Positions 57,884 to 64,000 of a stretch of 64,000 nt of DNA are shown piece by piece. A program made the translations under genes and the position numbers. Below the pieces are notes generated by a model. That model saw nothing but the letters and a program-made list of their open reading frames with translations, was not told the origin of the DNA and ran no database searches. This stretch comes from Derxia lacustris. Its GTDB lineage: Bacteria; Pseudomonadota; Gammaproteobacteria; Burkholderiales; Burkholderiaceae_E. The stretch's first letter is position 1, and each line of letters begins with the position of its first letter. The DNA is taken from positions 1 through 64,000 of the forward strand of contig NZ_MUHU01000033.1 in the NCBI RefSeq assembly GCF_002105195.1. Direction: 5' to 3'.

Positions 57884-59083
57884 TCAGGGCAGCCAGGCCG
57901 GCTTGGCAAAGCGCGCGCTGGTCACCAGCGTGTCGTCGCTGAGCGTGCGCAGGAAGGCGACGAGATCGGCCTTGTCCTGCGCGGTGAGATCGATGTTGCC
58001 GATCAGGTCGCTCTTGTACGGATTGAGTCGGCCATCGCCGGCATGGGCGCCGCTGGCGATGTTGCGACCGCCGGCGGCATAGAAGTCGAGCACTTCCTCC
58101 AGCGTGGCGATGCTGCCGTCATGCATGTAGGGCGCGGTGAGCGCCACATTGCGCAGGCTGGCGGCGCGGAAGGCGCCCATGTCGGCGGCCTTGCTCGTGA
58201 ACTCGAACAGCCCCCGGTTGGGATAGGGGAAGGCGCCGGTGCCGCCGAGGTTGTACAGGCCGGTGTTGTGGAACGGCGTCTCGACCGAGCCCTGGCCCAC
58301 GTAGCGGATCTGGTCGTTGAAGTTGAAGCTGCCGTGGCAGTGGAAGCACTCGGCCTTCTCGCCCATGAACAGCTGCATGCCGCGCAGCTCGGCCGCGCTC
58401 AGCGTGGCCTTGCCGGCCAGATAGCGGTCGTAGCGCGAGTCGGCGCTGGTCAGGCCGCGCTCGAAGCTGGCGATGGCCTTGATGATGTTGCCGATGCCGA
58501 TCTGCTCGCTGCCGCCACCGAAGGCGGCGGCAAACAGCTGCACATAGCGCGCGTCGGCGGCAAAGCGGCCCAGCACCTCGGCCAGGTTGGCGTCGGTGAT
58601 GCCGAGCTCGACCGGATCGGTGCCGAACAGCGGCACTTCCATCTGGTGTTCGAGCGTGACCAGCGTGGGATTGGCCCAGGTGAGCGTGGCATGGAAGGCC
58701 GCATTGCCGAGCGGCTGGGCATTGCGCGGATGGGTCTGGCCGGTCGAGCCGATCGCCTGCGGCCGGCCGTCGGTGAAGGCGCGCGCCTGCTCGTGGCAGC
58801 TCGCGCAGCTCTGCGTGCCGTTGCCCGACAGCCGGGTGTCGTGGAACAGCGCGCGACCGAGTTCGAACTTGGCTTCGGTGTAGGGGTTGTCGGCCGGCAC
58901 CACCATCTGCGGCAGGCCGGCGGCGGCCGGGATCGAGGGCGTGGCATGGCTGTGGGCGACGCCGTTGCCGCCCGAGCCGCCGGCGCTGCACGCGGCCAGC
59001 AGCAGCGCCAGCGCGCCGGCCGCAGCAAGCTGCGCGGCCGGCCTGCCGGCGCGCGCCCGGATGTCGGGATGCGCGCCGCCCAT
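57884..59083 (-). CDS. mbnH: MbnH-like dihaem enzyme (MauG / cytochrome c peroxidase family)
   Basis: MbnH is a MauG-like dihaem enzyme that converts a Trp of its partner MbnP to kynurenine. The 399-residue protein has a lipobox LLLAACSAG (Cys32), haem 1 at CASCH (Cys93, Cys96, His97), haem 2 at CFHCH, and the family blocks GRALFHDTRLSGNGTQSC and APYMHDGSIATLEEV. The stop of mbnP overlaps its start by one base (TGATG). A plain cytochrome c peroxidase is less likely with an MbnP gene upstream. Confidence 0.88.
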   Translation of the reverse strand: MGGAHPDIRARAGRPAAQLAAAGALALLLAACSAGGSGGNGVAHSHATPSIPAAAGLPQMVVPADNPYTEAKFELGRALFHDTRLSGNGTQSCASCHEQARAFTDGRPQAIGSTGQTHPRNAQPLGNAAFHATLTWANPTLVTLEHQMEVPLFGTDPVELGITDANLAEVLGRFAADARYVQLFAAAFGGGSEQIGIGNIIKAIASFERGLTSADSRYDRYLAGKATLSAAELRGMQLFMGEKAECFHCHGSFNFNDQIRYVGQGSVETPFHNTGLYNLGGTGAFPYPNRGLFEFTSKAADMGAFRAASLRNVALTAPYMHDGSIATLEEVLDFYAAGGRNIASGAHAGDGRLNPYKSDLIGNIDLTAQDKADLVAFLRTLSDDTLVTSARFAKPAWLP

Positions 59084-59994
59084 CACTTGCTCGCCGCGAT
59101 GAACAGCGCCTGGCTCGTGCTGCCGCCGGCGACCGGGGCGCCGGTCGCCAGGTCGATCTTCATGTTGGCGAAGATCGGCACGCAGTCGAGATCGGTGCTG
59201 CCCGACATGCAGCCGGCGGCGCCGCCCTGATCCAGCGCCAGATTGGTGTTGGCGAACAGCGCATTCAGGTTCAGCACCACCTTCTGCGAGTCGAGGTTGA
59301 AGCTCGCGAGCTTGACCGGCATGCGGTTGCTGTTGGTGCAGGTGTAGCCGGTGCTGCTGGCGCTGTCGGCCGCGCAGCCGGTCGAGCCGAGGTGGGTGTA
59401 CCAGGTGGTGGCGGTGCCGCTCGGGCGCGCGATGCCGCCGGCCGGATCGACTTCGATCTTGAGGAACTTGCGGCCGTACTGCCACGACCAGGCCATCGCC
59501 ACCACGTTCAGCGGCGCGGCGGCGGCGGCGTAGTCGGTGTGGTTGACCGACTCGGGCACGCCGACCTCGAACTCGATGCCGGTATAGCTGCCGGCCGCCA
59601 CCGTGCCGGTGATGCTGGCGTTGAGCGTCATGGCGCTGCCGCCGCACACGGCGGTGCTGCCGTCGTTGAAATTGAGCAGCGCGACGCCGCTGCCCTGGAA
59701 GCTGTTGCCGGCGAGCGTGAGCGGCGCGGTTGTGCCGCTGGCGGTCACCAGCCTGACGTTGGACACGTAGAAGCGCAGGTCGCGCAGCGTGGCCGCGACC
59801 GCCGGGCTGCCGAGCGAGCCGAGCGTGCTGCCGCAGCGCGCCGGGCTGCCGTTGGCGATGGCGTCGAAGGCGATGGTCACGGTCTGCGGCCCGCTTGAGA
59901 CGCTGCCGCCGTCGCCGCCACCGCCGCAGGCGGCGAGCAGGCTGGCGAGCGTGGTGGTGGCGAGAACGAGACTGGCGTGGCGAAGGGTGTTCAT
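59083..59994 (-). CDS. mbnP: MbnP-family copper-binding lipoprotein
   Basis: MbnP proteins bind copper in the periplasm with the help of a kynurenine made from Trp by MbnH. The 303-residue protein has a lipobox LLAAC (Cys23) and the family core FEVGVPESVNHTDYA with APLNVVAMAWSWQYGRKF, rich in Trp. Pairs of Cys (GCAADSASSTGYTC; GCMSGSTDLDC) probably form disulfides. It precedes mbnH and follows the outer-membrane protein gene. The methanobactin synthesis genes mbnABC are not present, as in most genomes with MbnPH. Confidence 0.88.
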   Translation of the reverse strand: MNTLRHASLVLATTTLASLLAACGGGGDGGSVSSGPQTVTIAFDAIANGSPARCGSTLGSLGSPAVAATLRDLRFYVSNVRLVTASGTTAPLTLAGNSFQGSGVALLNFNDGSTAVCGGSAMTLNASITGTVAAGSYTGIEFEVGVPESVNHTDYAAAAAPLNVVAMAWSWQYGRKFLKIEVDPAGGIARPSGTATTWYTHLGSTGCAADSASSTGYTCTNSNRMPVKLASFNLDSQKVVLNLNALFANTNLALDQGGAAGCMSGSTDLDCVPIFANMKIDLATGAPVAGGSTSQALFIAASK

Positions 59995-60026
59995 GCGGTG
60001 TTCCTGATTCGATGTGATGTGCGGTG

Positions 60027-60980
60027 TCAGAAGCGCTGGCTCAGCCCGAGCGACAGCGCCCAGCGCGGCGCGAGCTGCACGCCGTTGACATTGCTGGCGA
60101 CGGGGATCTGCACGAAGCCGTAGCCCTGAAGGCCGGGCGCGAGCGGCGCCGACAGGCCGGGACTCAGGGCCAGCGTGCGGCCGCCCGAGTTGTCGGGTTC
60201 GGCGGCGGCGCCGGCATCGCGGGCGCGCTGCTGCCAGTTGAGCTGGACCATCGGCGCGACCGCGCCCAGGTCGGCGCGCAGGCCCAGATCGAGGCCGAGC
60301 TTGTGGCCGGGCTTGAACTCGTCATGCCGGTTCAGCGCCTGCTCCAGCTGGGCTTGCGCAAACCAGCTCAGGCCGGTCTGCGGCAGCAGGCCGCGCCAGT
60401 AGCCGCCCAGGATCAGGTCGGTCGTGCCGGTGCCGGGTTGCAGCGCGCGCTCGGCCGGCGTGTTGTCGCCATTGCGCACATCGGTGCTGCCGGTGGGCAG
60501 CTTGACGCCGGCAATCAGCCCGAGGCTGCCGGCGCTGGCGGTGTCGCCCAGCAGCGCCGACTGCCAGCGGCCGGTCACCCGCGCATCGCCGGGCTTGCGG
60601 AAATGCCAGTTCACCGGCGCGCCGTCGGCCAGGTGGTCGTGCACCCGGTCGATGAAGGGCAGTTGCAGCGACAGCCCCCAGTGGGCGTCGAAGCCGTAGT
60701 CGAGGCTGGCGGTCACGCGCTGGGTGCGGGTGCGCTGCTCGACCTCGCTGCTGTCTTCCAGATCGGACGGCGCGATGGTCGACGCGCCGCGTTGCAGCCG
60801 GTTCTGCTGCACCAGTTCGTAGCGCAGATCGCCGCGCCAGCCGTGGTCGAGCCAGGCGCCCTGGACGGCAAAATCGGTGTTGACTAGGCAGAACGCCGAG
60901 CCGCAGGACGCCTGCGCGACGGGCACGGCGAGCAGGCCGGCCAGCGCAAGGCTGGCGGCCAGGGAATGACGCAGATTCAT
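60027..60980 (-). CDS. Putative outer-membrane beta-barrel protein of the copper cluster
   Basis: A 317-residue secreted protein with a signal peptide (SLAASLALAGLLAVPVAQAS) followed by SCGSAFCLVNTDF, and then alternating hydrophobic strands such as RVTASLDYGFDAHWGLSLQL and GLIAGVKLPTG, ending in aromatic F (LSLGLSQRF), the usual mark of outer-membrane barrels. Possibly a channel for copper or a copper complex, inferred from position between PCuAC and MbnP. Confidence 0.75.
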   Translation of the reverse strand: MNLRHSLAASLALAGLLAVPVAQASCGSAFCLVNTDFAVQGAWLDHGWRGDLRYELVQQNRLQRGASTIAPSDLEDSSEVEQRTRTQRVTASLDYGFDAHWGLSLQLPFIDRVHDHLADGAPVNWHFRKPGDARVTGRWQSALLGDTASAGSLGLIAGVKLPTGSTDVRNGDNTPAERALQPGTGTTDLILGGYWRGLLPQTGLSWFAQAQLEQALNRHDEFKPGHKLGLDLGLRADLGAVAPMVQLNWQQRARDAGAAAEPDNSGGRTLALSPGLSAPLAPGLQGYGFVQIPVASNVNGVQLAPRWALSLGLSQRF

Positions 60981-60988
60981 GGGAACTC

Positions 60989-61582
60989 TCAGTGGCGATG
61001 CTGATGCGGGGAATCGGTGGCGGGCGTGGTGAGCGCGCGCACGGTGGCCGTCACCTCGATCTGGCGCCGGGTGCTGCCGTCGTCGATCAGCAGGGTCAGC
61101 GGCAGTGTCGCGCCCTCGGCGGCGGGCGCCTTGAGGCCGTTGAGCATCAGGTGAAAGCCGCCCGGCGCGAGGCTGACCGGCGTGCCAGCCGGCAGGTCGA
61201 TGGCGGCGACCGGGCGCATCTTCTTCACGCCGGCTTCCTCGATCGATTCATGCAGCTCGACGCTGGCGGCGGCCGGCGAAGCGGCACCGACCAGCCGCGC
61301 CGGCGTGGCCGAGGTGAGGGTGAGGAAGGCGCCGGTGGCGGTCAGGCCCGGCACGCTGGCGCGCACCCAGGCGTCGGTGACGGCGATGTGCGCGGCGGCG
61401 GCCGAGGCGGTGCCGCCGGGCGCGACCGCGGACGTGCCGGCGGCGGCCAGCCGCAAGGGTTCGTCGGGCGGAAAGGCGGCGGACGCGAAGCCGCCGCCGG
61501 CATGGACAACCAGCGATGCAGTGGCCAGCAGCGCGCCGGCGACGAGCGCCTGCGCGGCCTTGCGGCCGGAGATGACGGACAT
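60989..61582 (-). CDS. PCu(A)C-type periplasmic copper chaperone
   Basis: A 197-residue protein with a signal peptide and a PCuAC domain (about 65-180). The copper-binding residues are in SVELHESIEEAGVKKMRPV and PGGFHLMLNGLK (H...M...HxM). PCuAC delivers Cu(I), for example to the CuA site of cytochrome oxidase. A His-rich end (SPHQHRH) may add binding. Starts after the DUF2946 gene and ends 8 bp before the barrel gene. Confidence 0.9.
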   Translation of the reverse strand: MSVISGRKAAQALVAGALLATASLVVHAGGGFASAAFPPDEPLRLAAAGTSAVAPGGTASAAAAHIAVTDAWVRASVPGLTATGAFLTLTSATPARLVGAASPAAASVELHESIEEAGVKKMRPVAAIDLPAGTPVSLAPGGFHLMLNGLKAPAAEGATLPLTLLIDDGSTRRQIEVTATVRALTTPATDSPHQHRH

Positions 61583-61667
61583 GGAAAACCTCGACTGAAA
61601 GCGGACGCGAACAGTCGTGGCGCGCCGGGGCCTTCAGGCCGGGCGCACTACGACGGACGGGAGCGGA

Positions 61668-62078
61668 TCAGGCGAGGAGGGGCGGGGCGCGCGGATTGGC
61701 CGAGCGCCAGATGGGCAGCGGCTGGGCCGAGTGCAGAAACAGCGCCGGCAGCGCATGGCTGGCCGGGCCGAACAGGGCGAAGACGGGCGCGGGCGGCAGC
61801 AGACCGTGACCGCCGGCGGGGTTGACGCAATAGCCGCAATGATCGAGCTGGAGCGCGCCGTGGCTGTCGTGCGAGTGGTCGGCCTCGGCCGGCGCGGCGC
61901 GCAGCCAGACCGGCTCGCTGCGGCTGCCGTCGGCGCGGCAGACCTCCACCAGCAGCGGCGCCTCGGCCTGCGCCGCGAGCCAGCGCGACACCGTCGGCGC
62001 GAGCGCCGCCATCAGCATCGCCAGGCAGGCGAGACCGAGGGCGAGGCGCCGCAGGGCGCTGACGGAGCGAAAGGGCAT
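61668..62078 (-). CDS. DUF2946 family protein
   Basis: A 136-residue protein with an N-terminal membrane segment (LALGLACLAMLMAALAP) and the DUF2946 pattern VEVCRADG plus LQLDHCGYCVNPAGGHGLLP, with DHSHDSHG between. Cys and His residues suggest metal binding; the family is common at copper loci, though its function is unproven. First gene of the copper cluster. An ACACG-A-CGTGT palindrome at 62091-62101 could be its operator. Confidence 0.8.
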   Translation of the reverse strand: MPFRSVSALRRLALGLACLAMLMAALAPTVSRWLAAQAEAPLLVEVCRADGSRSEPVWLRAAPAEADHSHDSHGALQLDHCGYCVNPAGGHGLLPPAPVFALFGPASHALPALFLHSAQPLPIWRSANPRAPPLLA

Positions 62079-62276
62079 CGGCCAAAAGTAACACGACGTG
62101 TCGGCCCGGCCGACCGACATCAGGCCGCGCGCAGGGCTGCGGGCAATTGCCCAGCCAGCCCGGCGCTGCGGCCGGCGAGAATTGCGCCGCCGGCCCGCGC
62201 GCCGCCCGCGCGGGAACTTGTGGCCCGCGCCGCACCCAAGTCGAAGCCGCCCCGGCCGATTCCGCCTTTCGCCGCC

Positions 62277-63140
62277 ATGACCGATTCCAGTTCCGCTCCT
62301 CTGCTTCTTGGCGTCGATTTCAGCTCGGCGCCGAGCCGCCGCAAGCCCATCGTCGCGGCGCGCGGCCGGCTCGGCGCGGGCGGTTTGTTCGTGCTGGAGC
62401 GCATCGACGAACTGCCCACGCTCGACGGCTTCGAGCAGCTGCTGGCGACGCCCGGGCCCTGGGTCGGCGGCTTCGACTTTCCGTTTGGCTGGCCGCGCGA
62501 ACTGGCGCTGGCCGAAGGCTGGCCCGGCGCCGCCGAGGGCGACTGGCGCGCGCTCATGGCACACAGCTGCGCGATTCCGCGCGCCCAGCTGCGCGAGCGC
62601 TTTCGCGCGTTCTGCGCCGCGCGGCCGGCCGGCGGCAAGTTCGCGCACCGCGCGGTCGACCGCGTGGCCGGATCGAGTCCGTCGATGAAATGGGTCAATC
62701 CGCCGGTTGCCTGGATGCTGCATGCCGGCGTGCCAAGGCTGATGGCGGCCGGCGTGAGCCTGCCCGGCCTCGGGCTGGACGGCGGCGATCCGGCGCGAGT
62801 GGCGCTGGAGGCCTATCCGGGCGTGCTGGCGCGCCATCTCACGCGCGCCAGCTACAAGAGCGACGACCGGCGCCGGCACACGGCCGAGCGCGCCGGCGTG
62901 CGGGCTCAGCTGCTGGCGGCGGCCTGCGCCGGCGGGCTGGGGCTGGCGGTGCGCTTGAGGTTGCCGGCGGCCGAGGCGGCGGCGCTGATCGAGGACGGCA
63001 GCGGCGACCGGCTCGATGCGCTGCTGTGCGCGCTGCAAGCCGCCGAAGCCACGCTGCGGCCCGACTGGGGCCTGCCGGCGCGGGTCGATCCGGTGGAAGG
63101 CTGGATGGCCGGCCTGCCGGCGCCGACCGTGCTCAGTTGA
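62277..63140 (+). CDS. DUF429 family protein
   Basis: A 287-residue soluble protein. Its start LLLGVDFSSAPSRRKPIVAA and VGGFDFPFGWPREL show the RNase H-like fold of DUF429; LEAYPGVLARHL and later EDGSGDRLDALLCALQAA complete it. Function unknown. Its last 8 bp overlap the convergent gene at 63133. Confidence 0.8.
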   Translation: MTDSSSAPLLLGVDFSSAPSRRKPIVAARGRLGAGGLFVLERIDELPTLDGFEQLLATPGPWVGGFDFPFGWPRELALAEGWPGAAEGDWRALMAHSCAIPRAQLRERFRAFCAARPAGGKFAHRAVDRVAGSSPSMKWVNPPVAWMLHAGVPRLMAAGVSLPGLGLDGGDPARVALEAYPGVLARHLTRASYKSDDRRRHTAERAGVRAQLLAAACAGGLGLAVRLRLPAAEAAALIEDGSGDRLDALLCALQAAEATLRPDWGLPARVDPVEGWMAGLPAPTVLS

Positions 63141-63477
63141 GCACCACGCCGGCGCGCTCGCGCAGGCCATGCGCCAGCTGCCGCTGGCCGGGCGTGAGCG
63201 CGATGGCGGCCATGCGGTCGAGCTGCTCGGGCAGGTTGGCGCGGCAGCGGGCGCGCCAGTGCGCGGGCAGCTCGCGGTCGACCGCGGTATCGAGCAGCAC
63301 CCGGGTCGCGGTGGCGGCGGCTTCCCACGGGTCGAGCTTGCCGAACCGCACCATCAGCCCGGCGACCTGCACGTACTGGTCGATCATTTCGGGATGCTCG
63401 GGATGCAGCGCGCAACGCACGCGCATCGCGACGAAGTTCCATTTCTGGCGGTCGTCCAGGTTGCAGAAGTAGGTCAT
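63133..63477 (-). CDS. Hypothetical protein, conserved-looking
   Basis: A 114-residue soluble protein beginning MTYFCNLDDRQKWNFVAMRV, with HPEHPEMIDQYVQVAGL and ELPAHWRARCRANLPEQLDR. No known domain. Convergent with, and overlapping, the DUF429 gene by 8 bp. Confidence 0.65.
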   Translation of the reverse strand: MTYFCNLDDRQKWNFVAMRVRCALHPEHPEMIDQYVQVAGLMVRFGKLDPWEAAATATRVLLDTAVDRELPAHWRARCRANLPEQLDRMAAIALTPGQRQLAHGLRERAGVVLN

Positions 63478-63624
63478 GGCGGCGGCTCGGCGGCGGGAAT
63501 GCGGAGGAGCGCGCAGCATCCGCGCGCGCGGGCGCGGTGCCGTTGCGCGCAATCAAGCCCGGGCCGGTTCGTGCGGGTCGGTGTCGTGCCGTCGTTGCGC
63601 CGCCGGCCCGCCAGCGCGGTCGCC

Positions 63625-64000
63625 TCAGCGCGCCGGCAGCTTCACCCGCGTGCACAGCCACACGGCGCCGGTCGTCACCGCAAAGCCGGCCAGCGCCAGC
63701 GGCGCCAGCCGTTCACCGAACACCGCCAGCCCCATCGCCGCCGCCACGCCCGGCACCAGATAGAACAGGCTCGCCACCCGGGCCGCGCTGCCGGCGCGAA
63801 TCAGCATCGACAGCATCGTCGCGCCCAGCAGCGAGTTGACCGCCACCAGCCAGCCCAGCGTGCCCGCCATGCCGGCCGATCCGTCGATCTGCAGCCCCTC
63901 GTGGCCGAGCGCCAGCGGCAGCGTGGCCAGCGCGGCGGCCACGTACTGCACGCAGGCGCCGCTGCGCAGGTCCATGCGGGCACAGAAGCGCTTCTGGTAG
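63625..64000 (-). CDS. EamA/DMT-superfamily permease (partial, 5' end outside the window)
   Basis: The frame is open to the window edge, where it reads YQKRFCARMDLRSGACVQYV, typical of the second half of an EamA permease (TLYQKRF start of the second repeat). Four membrane segments are visible up to the stop at 63625, including VNSLLGATMLSMLIRAGSAA and SLFYLVPGVAAAMGLAVFGE. The ATG at 63975 inside the window is probably not the true start. Substrate unknown. Confidence 0.8.
   Translation of the reverse strand, partial: YQKRFCARMDLRSGACVQYVAAALATLPLALGHEGLQIDGSAGMAGTLGWLVAVNSLLGATMLSMLIRAGSAARVASLFYLVPGVAAAMGLAVFGERLAPLALAGFAVTTGAVWLCTRVKLPAR

Overview
The window is GC-rich DNA from a betaproteobacterium, most likely of the Burkholderiales. 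The pairing of uvrA, an MFS gene and ssb, and the run fmdB-like gene, DUF502 gene, aspS, nudB, EEP phosphatase gene and clsB, are gene orders familiar from that group. The metabolic genes point to a facultative chemolithoautotroph that fixes CO2 with a red-type (form IC) RuBisCO, oxidises sulfide, senses H2, tolerates arsenic and manages copper. No rRNA, tRNA, CRISPR array or transposase was found.

Layout. 1-8.9 kb: uvrA (its 3' end is cut off by the window), an MFS gene, then ssb with a LexA-type SOS box. Between the MFS gene and ssb sits accessory DNA: an AT-richer small gene, a Schlafen/AlbA-type ATP-binding protein and a GntP-family permease. 9-22.9 kb: a divergent MFS/LysR pair, a B12-binding radical SAM protein, the aspS-nudB-EEP-clsB group, and an MBL-fold exonuclease of the ligase-associated family. 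22.9-26.2 kb: a beta-propeller lipoprotein, a c-type cytochrome and an FccB-type sulfide dehydrogenase flavoprotein. 26.2-33.9 kb: a sigma-54 promoter with tandem palindromes, an AcoR-like activator translationally coupled to hoxB (H2-sensing hydrogenase small subunit), a multicopper oxidase gene pointing the other way, then hoxC (large subunit). 34.7-35.3 kb: two intergenic elements of about 220 bp, each bounded by perfect inverted repeats of 32-33 bp. 35.3-40 kb: nikR with a His-rich tail and an ars operon (arsR, arsI, an internally deleted arsC, arsC, acr3, arsC, arsH), all on the minus strand except nikR and a small gene after it. 40-41.7 kb: a chemoreceptor with a structured leader. 41.8-52.9 kb: the minus-strand cbb operon (cbbL-S-E-X-F-P-T-Z-A-Y) with divergent cbbR. 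53.9-55.9 kb: a BLUF photoreceptor and a HoxJ/HupT-like histidine kinase. 56.1-57.8 kb: two unrecognised small genes and a CcsA-like membrane protein. 57.9-62.1 kb: a copper cluster (DUF2946, PCuAC, outer-membrane protein, MbnP, MbnH). 62.3-64 kb: three housekeeping or hypothetical genes, the last cut by the window edge.

How they fit. CbbLS, CbbX (activase), CbbY (removes an inhibitory sugar phosphate) and CbbZ (phosphoglycolate salvage), with CbbP/F/T/E/A, give most of a Calvin cycle; cbbG and cbbK are not here. Electrons could come from sulfide through the Fcc-like pair. HoxB, HoxC and the HoxJ-like kinase are the parts of a known H2-sensing pathway, but they are scattered: hoxB and hoxC are split by the oxidase gene and the kinase lies about 21 kb away beside a blue-light receptor. 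NikR would tie nickel supply to this hydrogenase. The main candidates for something undescribed are the rearranged H2-sensing locus with its own sigma-54 activator, and the two large palindromic elements.
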